In this document: in pieces, positions 47,129-58,236 of the stretch
How positions within the stretch are numbered: position 1 is the first letter of the stretch
Layout of the letters: every line of letters begins with the position of its first letter
NCBI RefSeq assembly: GCF_026914185.1
Contig: NC_070562.1
Coordinates: 1,488,001 to 1,552,000 of the forward strand
DNA from: Puccinia triticina
Taxonomy: Eukaryota; Basidiomycota; Pucciniomycetes; Pucciniales; Pucciniaceae
Direction: 5' to 3'
Length of the DNA stretch: 64,000 nucleotides
Notes under the pieces: model-generated
Seen by the model: the letters and a program-made list of their open reading frames with translations, nothing else
Database searches by the model: none
What the model was told of the DNA's origin: nothing
Made by a program: the position numbers and the translations under genes

Positions 47129-47794
47129 TGATTAATGCTGATCCATGCTAATGCCCATTATTTTATAAAGGTTTAGAATAGCTTGAGTGTTTTTCCTTTC
47201 TGTTTCACATAGCAATATGGTATCCTCCAACTGATAAACTCAGGTTTATAGCTATCAGGCTTTTCTAGGGTTTCCCTCCATTTGATTGTCTGTTTCCTTG
47301 GCTTGAACCTTCTATGTATTTCTGTGTTGAAATTTCATTCAAGTTTTGGGTCAATATTTCTGTTTTGGTTTGATTTCACTACTCTCTTGGTTGGGTTTGT
47401 TTTTCATTGTCAAAAATAACTCCAAAGATAAGCTTATCTGCACCCAATCCCATGATTGTAGGCTGTTTCCTTGGCGTGGTCTCACACGGTAGATTGGTTG
47501 TCTTTCAAAAAATTTGTGTTATTAGTTTTTCTGGTCTAGGTGTCATTTTGGATCTCTCTTTTTATTAGTTTTCTTCCATTGTCAGGATCTTAGTCTTATA
47601 CACACACAGTCTCAGTTAAATCACAGCCTCGTCATAACACTCAGAGTGCCGCCCACCGGGCTCCATTTCCTCTGCTTCTGATCCCTGATTGGTCTGGTAA
47701 CCCAAGAGGGGAGTGGTATTAGAAGGAGGCGGTGCAAAGTATATGGTTTCATCCGCTCATCGTACTGCGCAGGGCTTATGATCGCTTGCGTGGG
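47129..47794. other. 3' flank of copy E, no gene
   Basis: Corresponds to 5433-6291 but shorter by one internal direct-repeat unit. Confidence 0.6.
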
Positions 47795-48086
47795 CTAGCA
47801 TTTGAGGGGGGATCCCTGTCTCCGTCTATCAACTAAGATCTCTCAACAATCGGCAGACCCGTTTCCCATCTCTGGTGAACAAGAAGAACAAGGTGCCGCT
47901 GGGACGCTGAGGATATCGACAACGAGAAAGAAAGCGGAGCCAAGGCCCGGACATATGGACGCAGGAAGCAGTGCGATAGAGAGATGGCCAGGACCGAGAT
48001 GGGCGCCATTGATGCGGATGCGCACCTGTGCCAGGACGTCCTCCGGGCCTCTCGCGCGGCTAGCGTCAAGAGGATCGGGGATAAAC
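47795..48086 (-). pseudogene. GH36 gene 3' fragment, unit E
   Basis: Same relic as at 6292-6583, ending at the same stop, but without the 684-bp insertion next to it. It thus shows the older arrangement. The rest of the enzyme gene is missing. Confidence 0.75.
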
Positions 48087-48447
48087 CAGGGAAGAAGCCA
48101 GCTGGCCCCGATGAAGGTAGCGACAAGAGCACGCTGGCATAGACTTGTTTGCCATTATGTATCAAGAAATACCAAACTGGAAAACAGATGAGAGCATCTG
48201 TATAGATCTATAATGTATCATCTATCTATCTACCTGCTCCGCGGCAGTACACGATGTCGGATCGAAAAATGGAAGAAGATAAGTATTTACCTTCCCGAAA
48301 AAACATGAGTTTGGTGCGGTTTGGCAGACTCTCCGGGAATCATTTATAGAGGTTCATTGGCAACACTTCCCAGCGAGGGCAACATTTGTGGTCTACAAAG
48401 TCACGGCCCTTGGGGAGAATTCAGTATGGACAATCCGGTGCAGTTCC

Positions 48448-48778
48448 TGTTAGAGGGCCGGGACAGCCAAGATGGTAAACTTAACTCATCCCGAGTTTAT
48501 CCATCATGACATGCATCTATCAAACCTTTTGTACATACTTGCATACTGCGGCTGCGCCTTGTACCTAGTCTAACTCAGCCCGCCGGTACCGGTTCCAACC
48601 TTTCCTCACCGAGGTTGGACACGATACCGAGCGGGGCTGACCAATCTGCGACGCATCTCTTGTCGTCAGGTATGTGCAATTGACTCACCGAGGTTGGACA
48701 CGATACCGAGCGAGGCTGACCGATCTGCGACGCATCTCTTGTCGTCAGATTTGCATTTGCTCCACTGAGCGTCTTATA
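48448..48778 (+). mobile_element. Solo-LTR-like insertion in the 5' flank of copy C
   Basis: 331 bp starting TGTTAGAGGG and ending GTCTTATA, flanked by GTTCC on both sides (48443-48447 and 48779-48783). The paralogous flank at about 17470 has the uninterrupted site with one GTTCC. Inside, a segment beginning CACCGAGGTTGGACACG is tandemly doubled with a 79-bp period (from about 48606). The non-CA right end leaves some doubt about LTR identity. Confidence 0.6.
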
Positions 48779-49074
48779 GTTCCGTCGGGCCGTTGTGGCA
48801 AGTACAAGACTTACAACAGTGCGCAGTGGACACATCACTCAACAGCTTCATCAAGCCTCTCATGTTTGAAGTGTGCACTGTTGGAGAGCTTAAAATGACT
48901 GGTTGACCCTCGAAATCCCTAATTCAGGTGCCTCTGTTATTACCTCAAGACATTCCAATCCCATCATTCTCATTCTACCTAGAGTGGTAAAGTACAGGAT
49001 ATTTTTTCCCCACAAAACCCATTTCTTTCTATAGTCAAGAGTATATGTACCTATCACTTGAGCAATCTCAGCAC

Positions 49075-51511
49075 ATGAGTTCTGGATTCTGCCTGCCAAT
49101 GCAGGCTTTACGCATTTTCCTCTTACAAGTTTTCCTGCTGGGATTAACGGGAACAAGTGTCTGCTTGTTCACACCTGAAATTATTATGCAATCAAACCCC
49201 AAGAAGGTGTGGGTGTATCATGAAGAGGGAAGAAAGTGTATGTGAAGCATTGTTGCCTAGTTAGATGACTAGTATGAATTAATACCCAATTATATGCTTC
49301 TAAGTGGCCACCAAGATGTTAGGAATGCACAAGGAAACTCCCAGCTATCAAGAGATTGGTCAAAGTAAGATTTTTTTTTCTTCAGAAATTCCATCCAGAT
49401 TTCAACTGAATCAACTAAACCTTCAGAGATAACTGGCCAGCGCTCTAAGATATTCAAACCTACTGTGATGGACAAAAAATCCACGCCATCAGGTCAGGAT
49501 CAGAAAACATTTTCAAAAGTGATTTTTCAGAAAGGTTACTGACAACATTTTATGGTCATGAATTTTTTGCCAATCAAACATTAATTAACAGGTAAATCAT
49601 GGTTAGGTTTATGCCATTAATCTGGTTTTTGAATTTTGAAGTGACTATGAAGATGGGTTTTTGATCTATCTTTGATTTTGAGTTTAGATGATCATGAAAC
49701 TCTTGATAAAATAATTGATGACCAGTTGTATTCCTTACCACTTCTGGTTGGGGGTTCATCTATTGAGGCAAATGAAAAACAAACACTTCAAGAAATCATC
49801 ACTGGAATCTCCACCAACATGAAACTTTTCACCTCAAGAGATTCTGCACAGAGAGAAATATCCCAAGTTGAACGTGATGAAGCAGCATTCAACCTGATTC
49901 AAAAATTAGATGAAGCATGGAATTTGTTGGAAAGTTTGCCAGCAGAGGAATCTCAAATAAAGAAATATTCAAGTCTGATCTTCTATTTAAATGATTCCAT
50001 GGTGGAATTTCTGATTGCTGCAGAAAAGATTAATCTGATTGGTAAACATGCTTTGTCCAAAATATTGAACAAAGACATTGGGGTAGAAATGATATGCAAC
50101 TACATCTGGGGAAAGTTCCCAAGGAATGACTTCTATTCAGTTGTTTTGAAGGGTGACTTGAGGTCCAGCCTGGAGGAAAGCCCTTTTACTGAGGAGCTGC
50201 GTGGTCTCTTGAAATGTAAGTCATTGGTTGGGATCTCTTTTTATTTTATGAAGTAAGACTCAACCTAAACAATATGTTTCATTTCCTCACTCAGATTTGA
50301 CAATGCCAACACCAGCTTCCCCTAGTGGTGGTATCTCAGGTTGGCCCAAGTTGGTCCGCTTGCATCTAGCAATCCAAATCAAATCATATTGAAATGTTGC
50401 TAAGAAAAATTATCAAAGCATAGACCAAGATAGGCTGACAGGACTATTCTTTAAGATTACATCAAATGAAAGAATAAGAAAGAGGAACATAAAGTCAGAT
50501 GGCTTCCTGGACCTTCTTTGGAGGTCTTGTTTATTAAATGTTGATGATCAATCAGTGGATAAGGACATGTATTTAATATTTCTCCATCAAATGGCTCAAT
50601 TCATGGTGAAATATCATATAAATGCAGAGGAGAATATGGGCATACTGAAAGAAAACCCTATGTTATATGCAAGAATCAAGTCACTTGATGGAGCAATCAT
50701 GAACCGTAGTGATGCAACAAAATCAATGTATGCAAAGTATGGTGAAACATTGCAGGTTTCAGCTTTAGGTAAAAATCGAGATTTTGACAAGTACCTTGAG
50801 GATCAGCAGGATATTGCATATGTTGAACCAAGAAAACTAGATGAAAGTGATGAAGATAAAGATGAAGATGAAGAGGAGAAAGATGGGATGTTTATTTATT
50901 TGACAAACATTAAGAAAACAAGTGATGGATCTCTATTTCCTCCCCCTCAAGGTGGACATGATACACAAGTTGAACCTCAAGCATCAGGAGCTGGATATGC
51001 CTCCAAAGATGATGCCATAAAAGATTTGATCAAATCATGGGAGGAAGAAAAAGAGGAACTTCTGCATGGCAACCGATTAGGCCAGTTCAAGAGAAGACAC
51101 AGCCAAAAATTGGCAAATTATATCATTGAACTGAATGAGAGAAGTGCCCTTGACTACAGTCTGAATGGACGTTTGAAGTTTGCAAGTGACCATACCTTGG
51201 CAAAGAGACAAAAAATCATGGATGATCAAGAGTATGCCCCTTTTCATGGAAATGAAGCAGAATTTGAACAAAAATATGGCAGCCATGTAGCAGATTATAT
51301 CTACCCACACCACAAGCCTGACACATTTCTCTATAGTTTGGGCCATACTTACACATACAGCAAAGATCCAAGCTCAGGAGAGAGCAGAAAATTCCTAGAT
51401 TTTTCCAGGGATGATGATTACAGGGATTACATGTATTACATCAAACGCAGACCCCAATCTAAATATAATGACATTCAGAAATACCTCAAATCATCATTTG
51501 GATACCAGTAG
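49075..51511 (+). pseudogene. Secreted acidic protein family, copy C (full length but for one stop)
   Basis: Best model of the family: exons 49075-49237, 49316-49364, 49386-49534, 49688-50215 and 50295-51511, all GT-AG with matching phases, 701 residues. A signal peptide (ALRIFLLQVFLLGLTGTSVC) is followed by a short Ser/Thr-rich region and a helical domain (DSMVEFLIAAEKINLIG ... GKFPRNDFYSVVLKG). The last exon carries an acidic run (DESDEDKDEDEEEKDG) and a Tyr-rich end. One TGA at 50390-50392 (codon 329) replaces the CGA of copy A. No cysteine pattern or known domain was recognised. Secretion in a presumed plant pathogen makes an effector role possible, but this is inference only. Confidence 0.7.
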
Positions 51512-52194
51512 TCATCCAGAGGTATGATCAATGCTGATCCATGCTCATCCAGAATGTTTCATAAAGTTTTAGAATGGCTTGTGTAGTTTTCCTTTCTGTT
51601 GTGCATTTCAAGATGGTATCCTTCTACTGAAAAACTCAGATTTACAGCTATCGGACTGCTCTAGGGTTTACCTTGATGAGATTGCCTGTCTTTCTTGGTT
51701 TAAATCTTCTTTATATTTCCGTGTTCAAATGTCTTTCATATTTTGGGTTGATCTTTCTGCTTTGGTTTCATTTCATTTCTTCAAAAGTCCCTCCAAAGCA
51801 CCCAATCCCACGATTGTAGGTTCTTTCCTTGGTCTAGTCTCACACATTAGATTGTTTGTCTTTCAAAAATTTTGGGTTTATGTTTTTTTGGTCTAGGTTT
51901 TATTTTGGGTCTCTTTTTATTAGGTTTCTTCTATTGTCAGAATCTTAGTGTTATACACACACATTCTTAGTGAAATCAAAGCCTCTTCTTAACACTTCCG
52001 CCCACCGGGCTCCTGATCAAGCATTTCCTTTGCTTCTAATCCCTGATTGGTCTGGTAACCGAAGGGGGGCGGGTATTAGAAGGGGGTGGCGCAAAGTATA
52101 ACCGAAGGGGGGCGGGTATTAGAAGGGGGTGGCGCAAAGTATATGTTTTCATCCGCTCATCGCAGGGCTTATGATAGCTTGCAGACAATTTATG
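51512..52194. other. Convergent intergenic region between copy C and GH36 gene
   Basis: Presumed 3' UTRs of both genes. It contains a perfect 43-bp tandem duplication. Confidence 0.6.
52058..52143 (+). repeat. 43-bp perfect tandem duplication
   Basis: Two units beginning ACCGAAGGGGGGCGGG at 52058 and 52101. The other array units have a single version of this site. Confidence 0.9.
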
Positions 52195-55100
52195 TTAGCA
52201 TTTGAGTGGGGATCCCTGTCTCCGTCTATCAACCAAGATCTCCCAACAATCGGCAGACCCATATCCCATCTCTGGTGAACATGAAGAAGGTGCGGCTGGG
52301 ACGCTGCGGGTATCGACGACAAGGAAGAAAGTGGAGCCGAGGCCCGGACACATTGACGCAGGAAGCGGCGAGACAGAGAGATGGTCCGGGTCGAGATGGA
52401 TGCCGTTGATCCGGATGCGTACCTGTGCCAGGACGTCCTCCGGGCCTCCCGCGCGGCTAGAGTCAAGAGGATCAGGGGTACCAGGGAAGGCCGAGAGCCG
52501 GACGAGGAAGCCGAGAGGGCCAGAGAAAGGAGAGCTAACCCGGACACAACTCCCACGGCCAGTCTTCGGCGGAGGGGGAGGAGGACAACGGTTTGGGTCT
52601 CTATCCCGGACATCACGTCTAGAAGGAGGAGGTTCGTCCAGGTCTTCTTTCTGGACACCACGTCTAGGAGGAGGAGGAGGGCTGGGCCAAGCAGGAGGCG
52701 CGACGAGGAAGAACAAGAAGAGGGCCTGGAGAGCGGTGCAGACGAGCTTGACGGCGGCGAGGAGGTCGGCGAGGAGCGCGGAGAGGGGCCGATTGGCGAG
52801 CGTCGAGAGCAGCGTTCTGAGCGGAGGGTGGGCGGGCGCGTTGAGCGTCGGATGGATTAGGCGGGCCAGGAGCGCGGTGAGTGGGCCTTCTTCCACGGGG
52901 TCCTTCGGCTCCGACGGGACGATCTGGGGCCCCGACGGGCGACTGGTTTGTGCGTCGGACTCGGACTCGCAGGAAGTGTGGGAGACGGTGATGGCACATA
53001 AGCCGACGAAGGGCTCCACCAGGCCTAGACAAGCCAACTGGACTCGGCACTCATGGCCGGTCAGTGAGCCTCCGGGGTCGACGGGGGCCAACAGATCGAG
53101 CATGGTCGCGACCCGGAAGACCGCGAAGCCGGCCTCGGGCCGCTCGTCGAGCACGCACCCCAGCACGGGCCGTGACGCGCACGGTGACAAAAGTCTTTCT
53201 ACGCCTATGTTGAAGGCGGGCAGGAGTGCGAAGTGCCGGATGCTCGGGGTGCCGGACTTGGTATACAGACTGACGACGGCTAGGTCGGGGCTCTGATCTC
53301 TCTCGCCCGGGCCTGGAGACGGCTCCGCGCGGCTGTCATGCATGGCTTCAGCAATGTCGCGCGCAGTGAGCACGTCGACGGCAGTGGTGGGAAGGTCGCC
53401 TTGCTTGACGTTCCAGAGACCGATTAAGGCGCCCGCGGCATAGGGCACAGGGAGGCCGACTTTGAGGATACCCCAGGGGGACTCAGCTGCGCTGAGGTTA
53501 CGAGCGGCAAGGCCAAGGGCGCAGCTGGAGAGGACGGCGCCGGCGGAGCGGTCTCTGGGCTGGACGACAGCCCTGCGTGCCGGGCCCCGCTTCAGCGGGG
53601 CCGTGAGCTGGTCGATTAGTAACAGGTCGTGCTCGCCGTGTCGGTCGGTCAGGAACACCGGCGCGCCCGAGAACGCCCGCAGACAGCCGTGGAAACCCGC
53701 CCATGCGTGGCGGCTCATCGTCATGTCGAAGTCGGGCACATGGCCCAGTCCCTGTGCTACCAGCGACACAAACGCGTTCGAATGGATGTGCCAGCGATGG
53801 CCCTGCGGGCCGGCCAGATCGGGGAAGAAATCGTCGCTCGTTCGCACCATTTTCTGTACCCCTCCATGGGTCTTCTCGCGGAACAAGATCTGCGCCGAAT
53901 GGGCCATCGAGTGCAGCACACGTCCGCCGTCTTCTGGGGACCCGAAATAAACCCCCGTGAGCTCGTCGATCAGGTCTATCAAATCGGCCCGGTACGTGTA
54001 TGGATCTTCGCTTGGATCAGAGTCGCAGCAGACCAAGCGATCCAACCCGGCCTGATTATCGATCTATCAATCCCACACACCACACTTCAACCCAACGTTG
54101 CACATCAACTCATAGGACAGGATCGGGATATCTATACGCACCTTGACGAAGTCGACCCCGGAGGCCCTGAGGAAGCTGAAGTATGCGTCCCAGAAATCGC
54201 GCAACCGGGCCCGACTGGGCAAGAACCAATGCTGGCCCGCGAGGTCGGAAGCGGGGGAGGGCTGGAGGGCCCATTTCTGCAGGTCGTAGGGTCGCATGAG
54301 CTCTGAGTGGGGATCGAGCCCTGCCCAGTACCTGCGTCCACCAATAAAGTGTCAGAATATTATATATGTGCAAGGCTCAGAGGAGGGTAGATAGATGCGG
54401 ACCCGGTGATGGTCATCCATACCCCGACGAGGGTGATCGATGTCCCGGGATGGTTCTTGATCGCCCGGACGGCGTCCGCGAGGCTCGGACGATCGCCAGG
54501 GATATCGAGCCAGGCATGGGGAGGCTCCCAGCCGGCCAGCCGGCCGTCGGCCACGGGCTGCCAGCCGTCGTCAAGCAGGACGCGGTCCAGCGCGGTGGCC
54601 ATCCCAGCGTCGGCGAAGCTGTCGAGCATGCCAAGCACCTGGGCCAGGTTGTATGTCCCGCCGAGGGAGTCCCAGGTGCAGAAGCCGAGTCCACGCGGCT
54701 CGGCGAGCGGCCGGGCGGGCGCGTCCGCCGGAGATGACGCCGGGGCGACGAGCATGGCCATCATCCGGCGCAGGTCGGCGGTGCGGCCGGTGAGCACCCG
54801 GAGCTCGGCCTGCTGGCCGCCATCGGCCGGGCTGATACACAATGTTGAAATGAGAGGAAAAAGTATTGAACTAATATGTCCGGACCATGTTTTTCTTTGG
54901 AAAAATAGTACAGTATAGATTCAACAGCACGCACTACAAGTGGTGCTCGGTCCGGACGGTGAGCGGGTGTCCCGGGACGGCTCTGATGGATGCGCTGTGG
55001 GTGCGGGTGCTGATCGGGACGATGATCGCCAGCTGGTCCTCCACGGGGTCTCCGATGAGCAGCACGTGGGTCTCGCGGCAGTCTGCGATCTCGGCGAGGC

Positions 55101-55599
55101 TGGTGAGTGGCCGGGGGGTGATCCAGGTGGGCTTCGTTCTTTCGAATGCGAGTATGTCTGCGGGGCTGCCGGTGGAGGGGAGATGATGGAGTGGTGGTGT
55201 GAGAGTGAGTGCTGCTGTCTGCGGGTGGCTGGGCTGTGCTGGCGTGCCGGTGATCTCCGGGACCAGCCGGCGGAGTGTGCTGGCGGCGGTGTTCTGGTGT
55301 GTGCGGATGTGTCCGTCGTGGGCCGGGGTTGCTGTCCAGTGGATGGTGCTGTGCCGGCGGAGTCGGTAGGTGAATGCGTAGGCGGTGTTCCGGGTAAGCT
55401 CGAGGGCGGCATGCCAGAGCTGGCCGGAGCCGATGAGCGGCTGGAAGCCGACAGCCGTCCACCGGCCTTCTTCCGAGCTCAGCCAGATCTCGGGCTCGGC
55501 CGGCTGCTCGCCCGCGTTGAAGCCGTAGAAGTGGATGGCCCCGGCGGTGGTGGTGATGGTGGTGTTGAGGGGCGGGTGGAAGTGGAAGTGGAAGGCCAT
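52195..55599 (-). CDS. GH36 raffinose-synthase / alpha-galactosidase-like enzyme
   Basis: Four exons: 55599-54938, 54831-54403, 54331-54142 and 54063-52195, phases matching, 1,049 residues. The family transfers or hydrolyses alpha-galactosyl groups of raffinose-type sugars. Signature blocks in order are LGFCTWDSLGGTYN, LLDDGWQPV, GVWMTITGYWAGLDP, GVDFVKIDNQ (Asp is the expected nucleophile), FHGCLRAFSGAPVFLTDR, and PDFDMTMSRHAW with the likely acid/base Asp. No signal peptide, so probably cytosolic. The C-terminal 200 or so residues are Pro/Arg-rich and unlike the family; their last part is the piece copied in the other units. The ATG at 55599 was preferred; a GTG 10 codons upstream is in frame. 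Confidence 0.85.
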
Positions 55600-56368
55600 G
55601 GCGATGGTCAGCGTCAGTGGCTGGCCCACCAGCAGTCTCTCTTATAAGCAGCCAAACCTTAAATGGCCAGCCCAGAGTTACAACGATGTCCATCCAAGCA
55701 CATCCTAACATATTCAAAAGCCAACCTTAAACGCCCCATTCCGGTAGATTCCGGTCCGACTATCTCATCAGCAGTTGGCCAGTCGCCAAGATCGACTAAT
55801 TGGTGTTTCACCTTTGGCGGCCACGATTAACTTGATAGTCCCTCTTGGAGGGGGACGCCGTCCCGCGAACATAAGTGTACCCTCCTCGGGCGAGCGTAGC
55901 CGAACTTAGCTACAACAGGATCGAGACAAATGCCATTGGCAGGGAGGATGCCACACTCCCCCATTTTCCCCATGATCTTCCTCTAGACTTCTGATTCTCA
56001 CTGTGCCTTTGGAATGGCACCATCAGAATCGCCAGGATCTTATAAGCTAATTTTCACCCATTTCAAACTCCTCTTTATCCGTCCCCTCTGGCAAGAAACA
56101 TTCTGTAAATGTTGTTGCATGGTGGATTTCTGTAACCAATCTGCCCCCTTTGAGCCTGTGTGAGCTCAGGGAATGCCAAATTTTGAGCTCAAAAATGCCA
56201 AGACCCCTTCAGAACCAGTCCACAGTAGGTGGATTGTATAAGGACTCAGGGCTATACAAGGATAGCACGACGTGGCAAGCTCTCCACACGTCCGGGTCCG
56301 GTCTCCTAATCTCGATGATATTGCATGGCAAAAACACTAACCTATACGAGGATAGCACGACGTGGTAA
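55600..56368. other. GH36 upstream region, no gene
   Basis: Contains a presumed promoter without a clear box. Near 56260-56320 is a segment (GATAGCACGACGTGG ... CTCTCCACACGTCCGG) that is repeated at 56350-56368 and, across the MITE, at 57265-57304. Confidence 0.5.
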
Positions 56369-57264
56369 CACTGCAAGAAAAACTCTAGAAACTGCTTGCA
56401 GTTGAGATGCAAGAGCTCAAGGCAAGCCGTGCCTCATGCAAGAATCATGCACTGGGTGATCCCATGCACATTGTCTAATTTATGCAAGAGTGAGTCTAAG
56501 GTACAAAAAACTAAGTACAACAGCTGATACCTGTGCAAATCCCCCTTTCATGTGCACATACCCCTTTCATGTGCATATATCCCTTTTGTATGCATTCACC
56601 CCTTTCATAATGTGTACATAGCCCTTCATGTGCACATACGCCTTTCATGTGTGTATATCCCTTTCATGTGCATGTATCCCATTCACAATGTGTACATACC
56701 CCTTTCATCATGTGTTAATGACCCTTTCATGTTTACATGTCCCCTTTGAGTTTTTTAGGTCCCTTTTAGTACCCCTTTTATCATTCAGGTTTACATACCC
56801 CTTTGATGTTTACATATCCCTTTCATGTGCAAATACCCCTTACTGCACATACCCCTTTCATGCATAATTACCCCTTTCATGCATACATACCCCTTTCATC
56901 ATGTGTACATATCCCTTTTATGTGTTAATACAACCTCCTCACATTCCCCTTTCATGTGTACATATTTCTTTCATCTGTACATATCCCTTTCATGTGTACA
57001 TACACTTTTTATGTTGTTCTGGCTGGATTCAATGGTGCATGGAGTGTTTAATAAAAGAAAATGAAAGGGTGCTCAGGGGATGCTCATTTGCCTCAGCCTA
57101 CTGCATGAGCACTCCAGCATTTTCAAAATTGAGATGCTGAACAAGGTGCACACTCAAGGTGCACCAGCACAGAATTTGGGAGCTTGACTCCAGCTTGAGC
57201 TGAAGCTTGATTGAAGCTTGCTGCATCTCAACTGCAAGCAGTTTCTAGAGTTTTTCTTGCAGTG
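56369..57264. mobile_element. Harbinger-type MITE, 896 bp, TAA duplication
   Basis: Inverted ends CACTGCAAGAAAAACTCTAG ... CTTGCAGTG, with homology extending about 45 bp (AAACTGCTTGCAGTTGAGATGCA). TAA flanks both sides (56366-56368 and 57265-57267), as expected for PIF/Harbinger (TWA). A nearby uninterrupted duplicate of the target (about 56262-56300) confirms the insertion. The interior is a degenerate minisatellite. Confidence 0.8.
56537..57010 (+). repeat. Degenerate minisatellite of CCCCTTTCATGTG units
   Basis: About 25 irregular copies of a 16-20 bp motif (ACATACCCCTTTCATGTG and variants) fill the centre of the MITE. Confidence 0.85.
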
Positions 57265-57267
57265 TAA

Positions 57268-58122
57268 GCTCTCCACACGTCCGGGTCCGGTCTCCTAATC
57301 TCAATGAGGAAAGAGAATAGGAGCCGGGCCGGCCTACCGCATATAGTCTACATACAAGGTTAGGTTTTGGGACAAGCGGTCTCACTCTACTAGGTTTGGC
57401 TGACGTGTAAGTACATAGTATGGTTATGTACTATGCAATCTTGACCAGTCGTCTAACAGATTGGGCTAGTAATTATGAGGCGCAGTAAGCTAAAAAAACA
57501 AGGAATGAAAGCTGAGATAGCAGGCTACAAGTCTGTCTACTCAGTTTTTATTAAACCACAAACTACAGTTTTCAAATCATTTTCAAGAAAATATACTGTT
57601 TTTTACAAGAAAAACTCAAGTCTGTAGGGCTAATGATAGAGGTAAGCCTCTTCTTTGGAGACGCTTTGTGCCTCCTTGAAGAGGCTTTGTTAAGCTTGGC
57701 CATCCCACAGGGACCCTTGAAAGGAGGGACTTACACTATGTCAACCCCCAGGTGTAGAGAATTAGACTTTTCAATCCTTTCTGGCCACATCAATTCTCAT
57801 TGGACAATCAACGTTTTGGGGAACAAAAGATGTGCAAGATCATGGAGTTTCTTTGTATGAACATGTTTTTCAATTCTTTGGGGGCCTTGGGTGCCCCTTG
57901 AAGTCTTTTTTTGTGACTGACATGTGCCTGCTTCATTGTTAATACACATCTTGTACTGTACAGAAACCAAAACTAATGAAGTCGCAATTCTGATTTTAAA
58001 GATGGCAACTGGGGCCTGGGTACCCGCTGACCTTTTTTGCCATATCAGATGCCCGTACTTGTACTTGGAACCCTTGTGGTAATCAAAAAGGTTCCCCCAC
58101 AGGAAAAATCAAAAACTCTTTA
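57268..58122. other. Intergenic, no gene recognised
   Basis: AT-rich DNA without supported coding regions. Confidence 0.5.
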
Positions 58123-58233
58123 TATTGTGAAAAAAATCAACAAACTGCTGCCAGTTGACATGCAATATTACAAAGGCGCCTTTCTAATATTGCATTTCAA
58201 CTGGCAGCAGTTTCTTTAGTTTTTTTCACAGTG
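58123..58233. mobile_element. Short palindromic MITE, 111 bp, TTA duplication
   Basis: Left end TATTGTGAAAAAAATCAAC and right end CTTTAGTTTTTTTCACAGTG are inverted. The arms continue through AAACTGCTGCCAGTTGA to a centre near 58178, making almost the whole element one foldback. TTA on each side (58120-58122 and 58234-58236). Related to the larger MITE by end sequence. Confidence 0.75.
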
Positions 58234-58236
58234 TTA

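Noticed and set aside
52202..53296. 364-codon + strand open frame
   Set aside because: Exact antisense of the GH36 last exon; Arg/Ser/Gly-rich with no features.
53629..54306. 225-codon + strand open frame
   Set aside because: Crosses GH36 exons and an intron in antisense; composition artefact.
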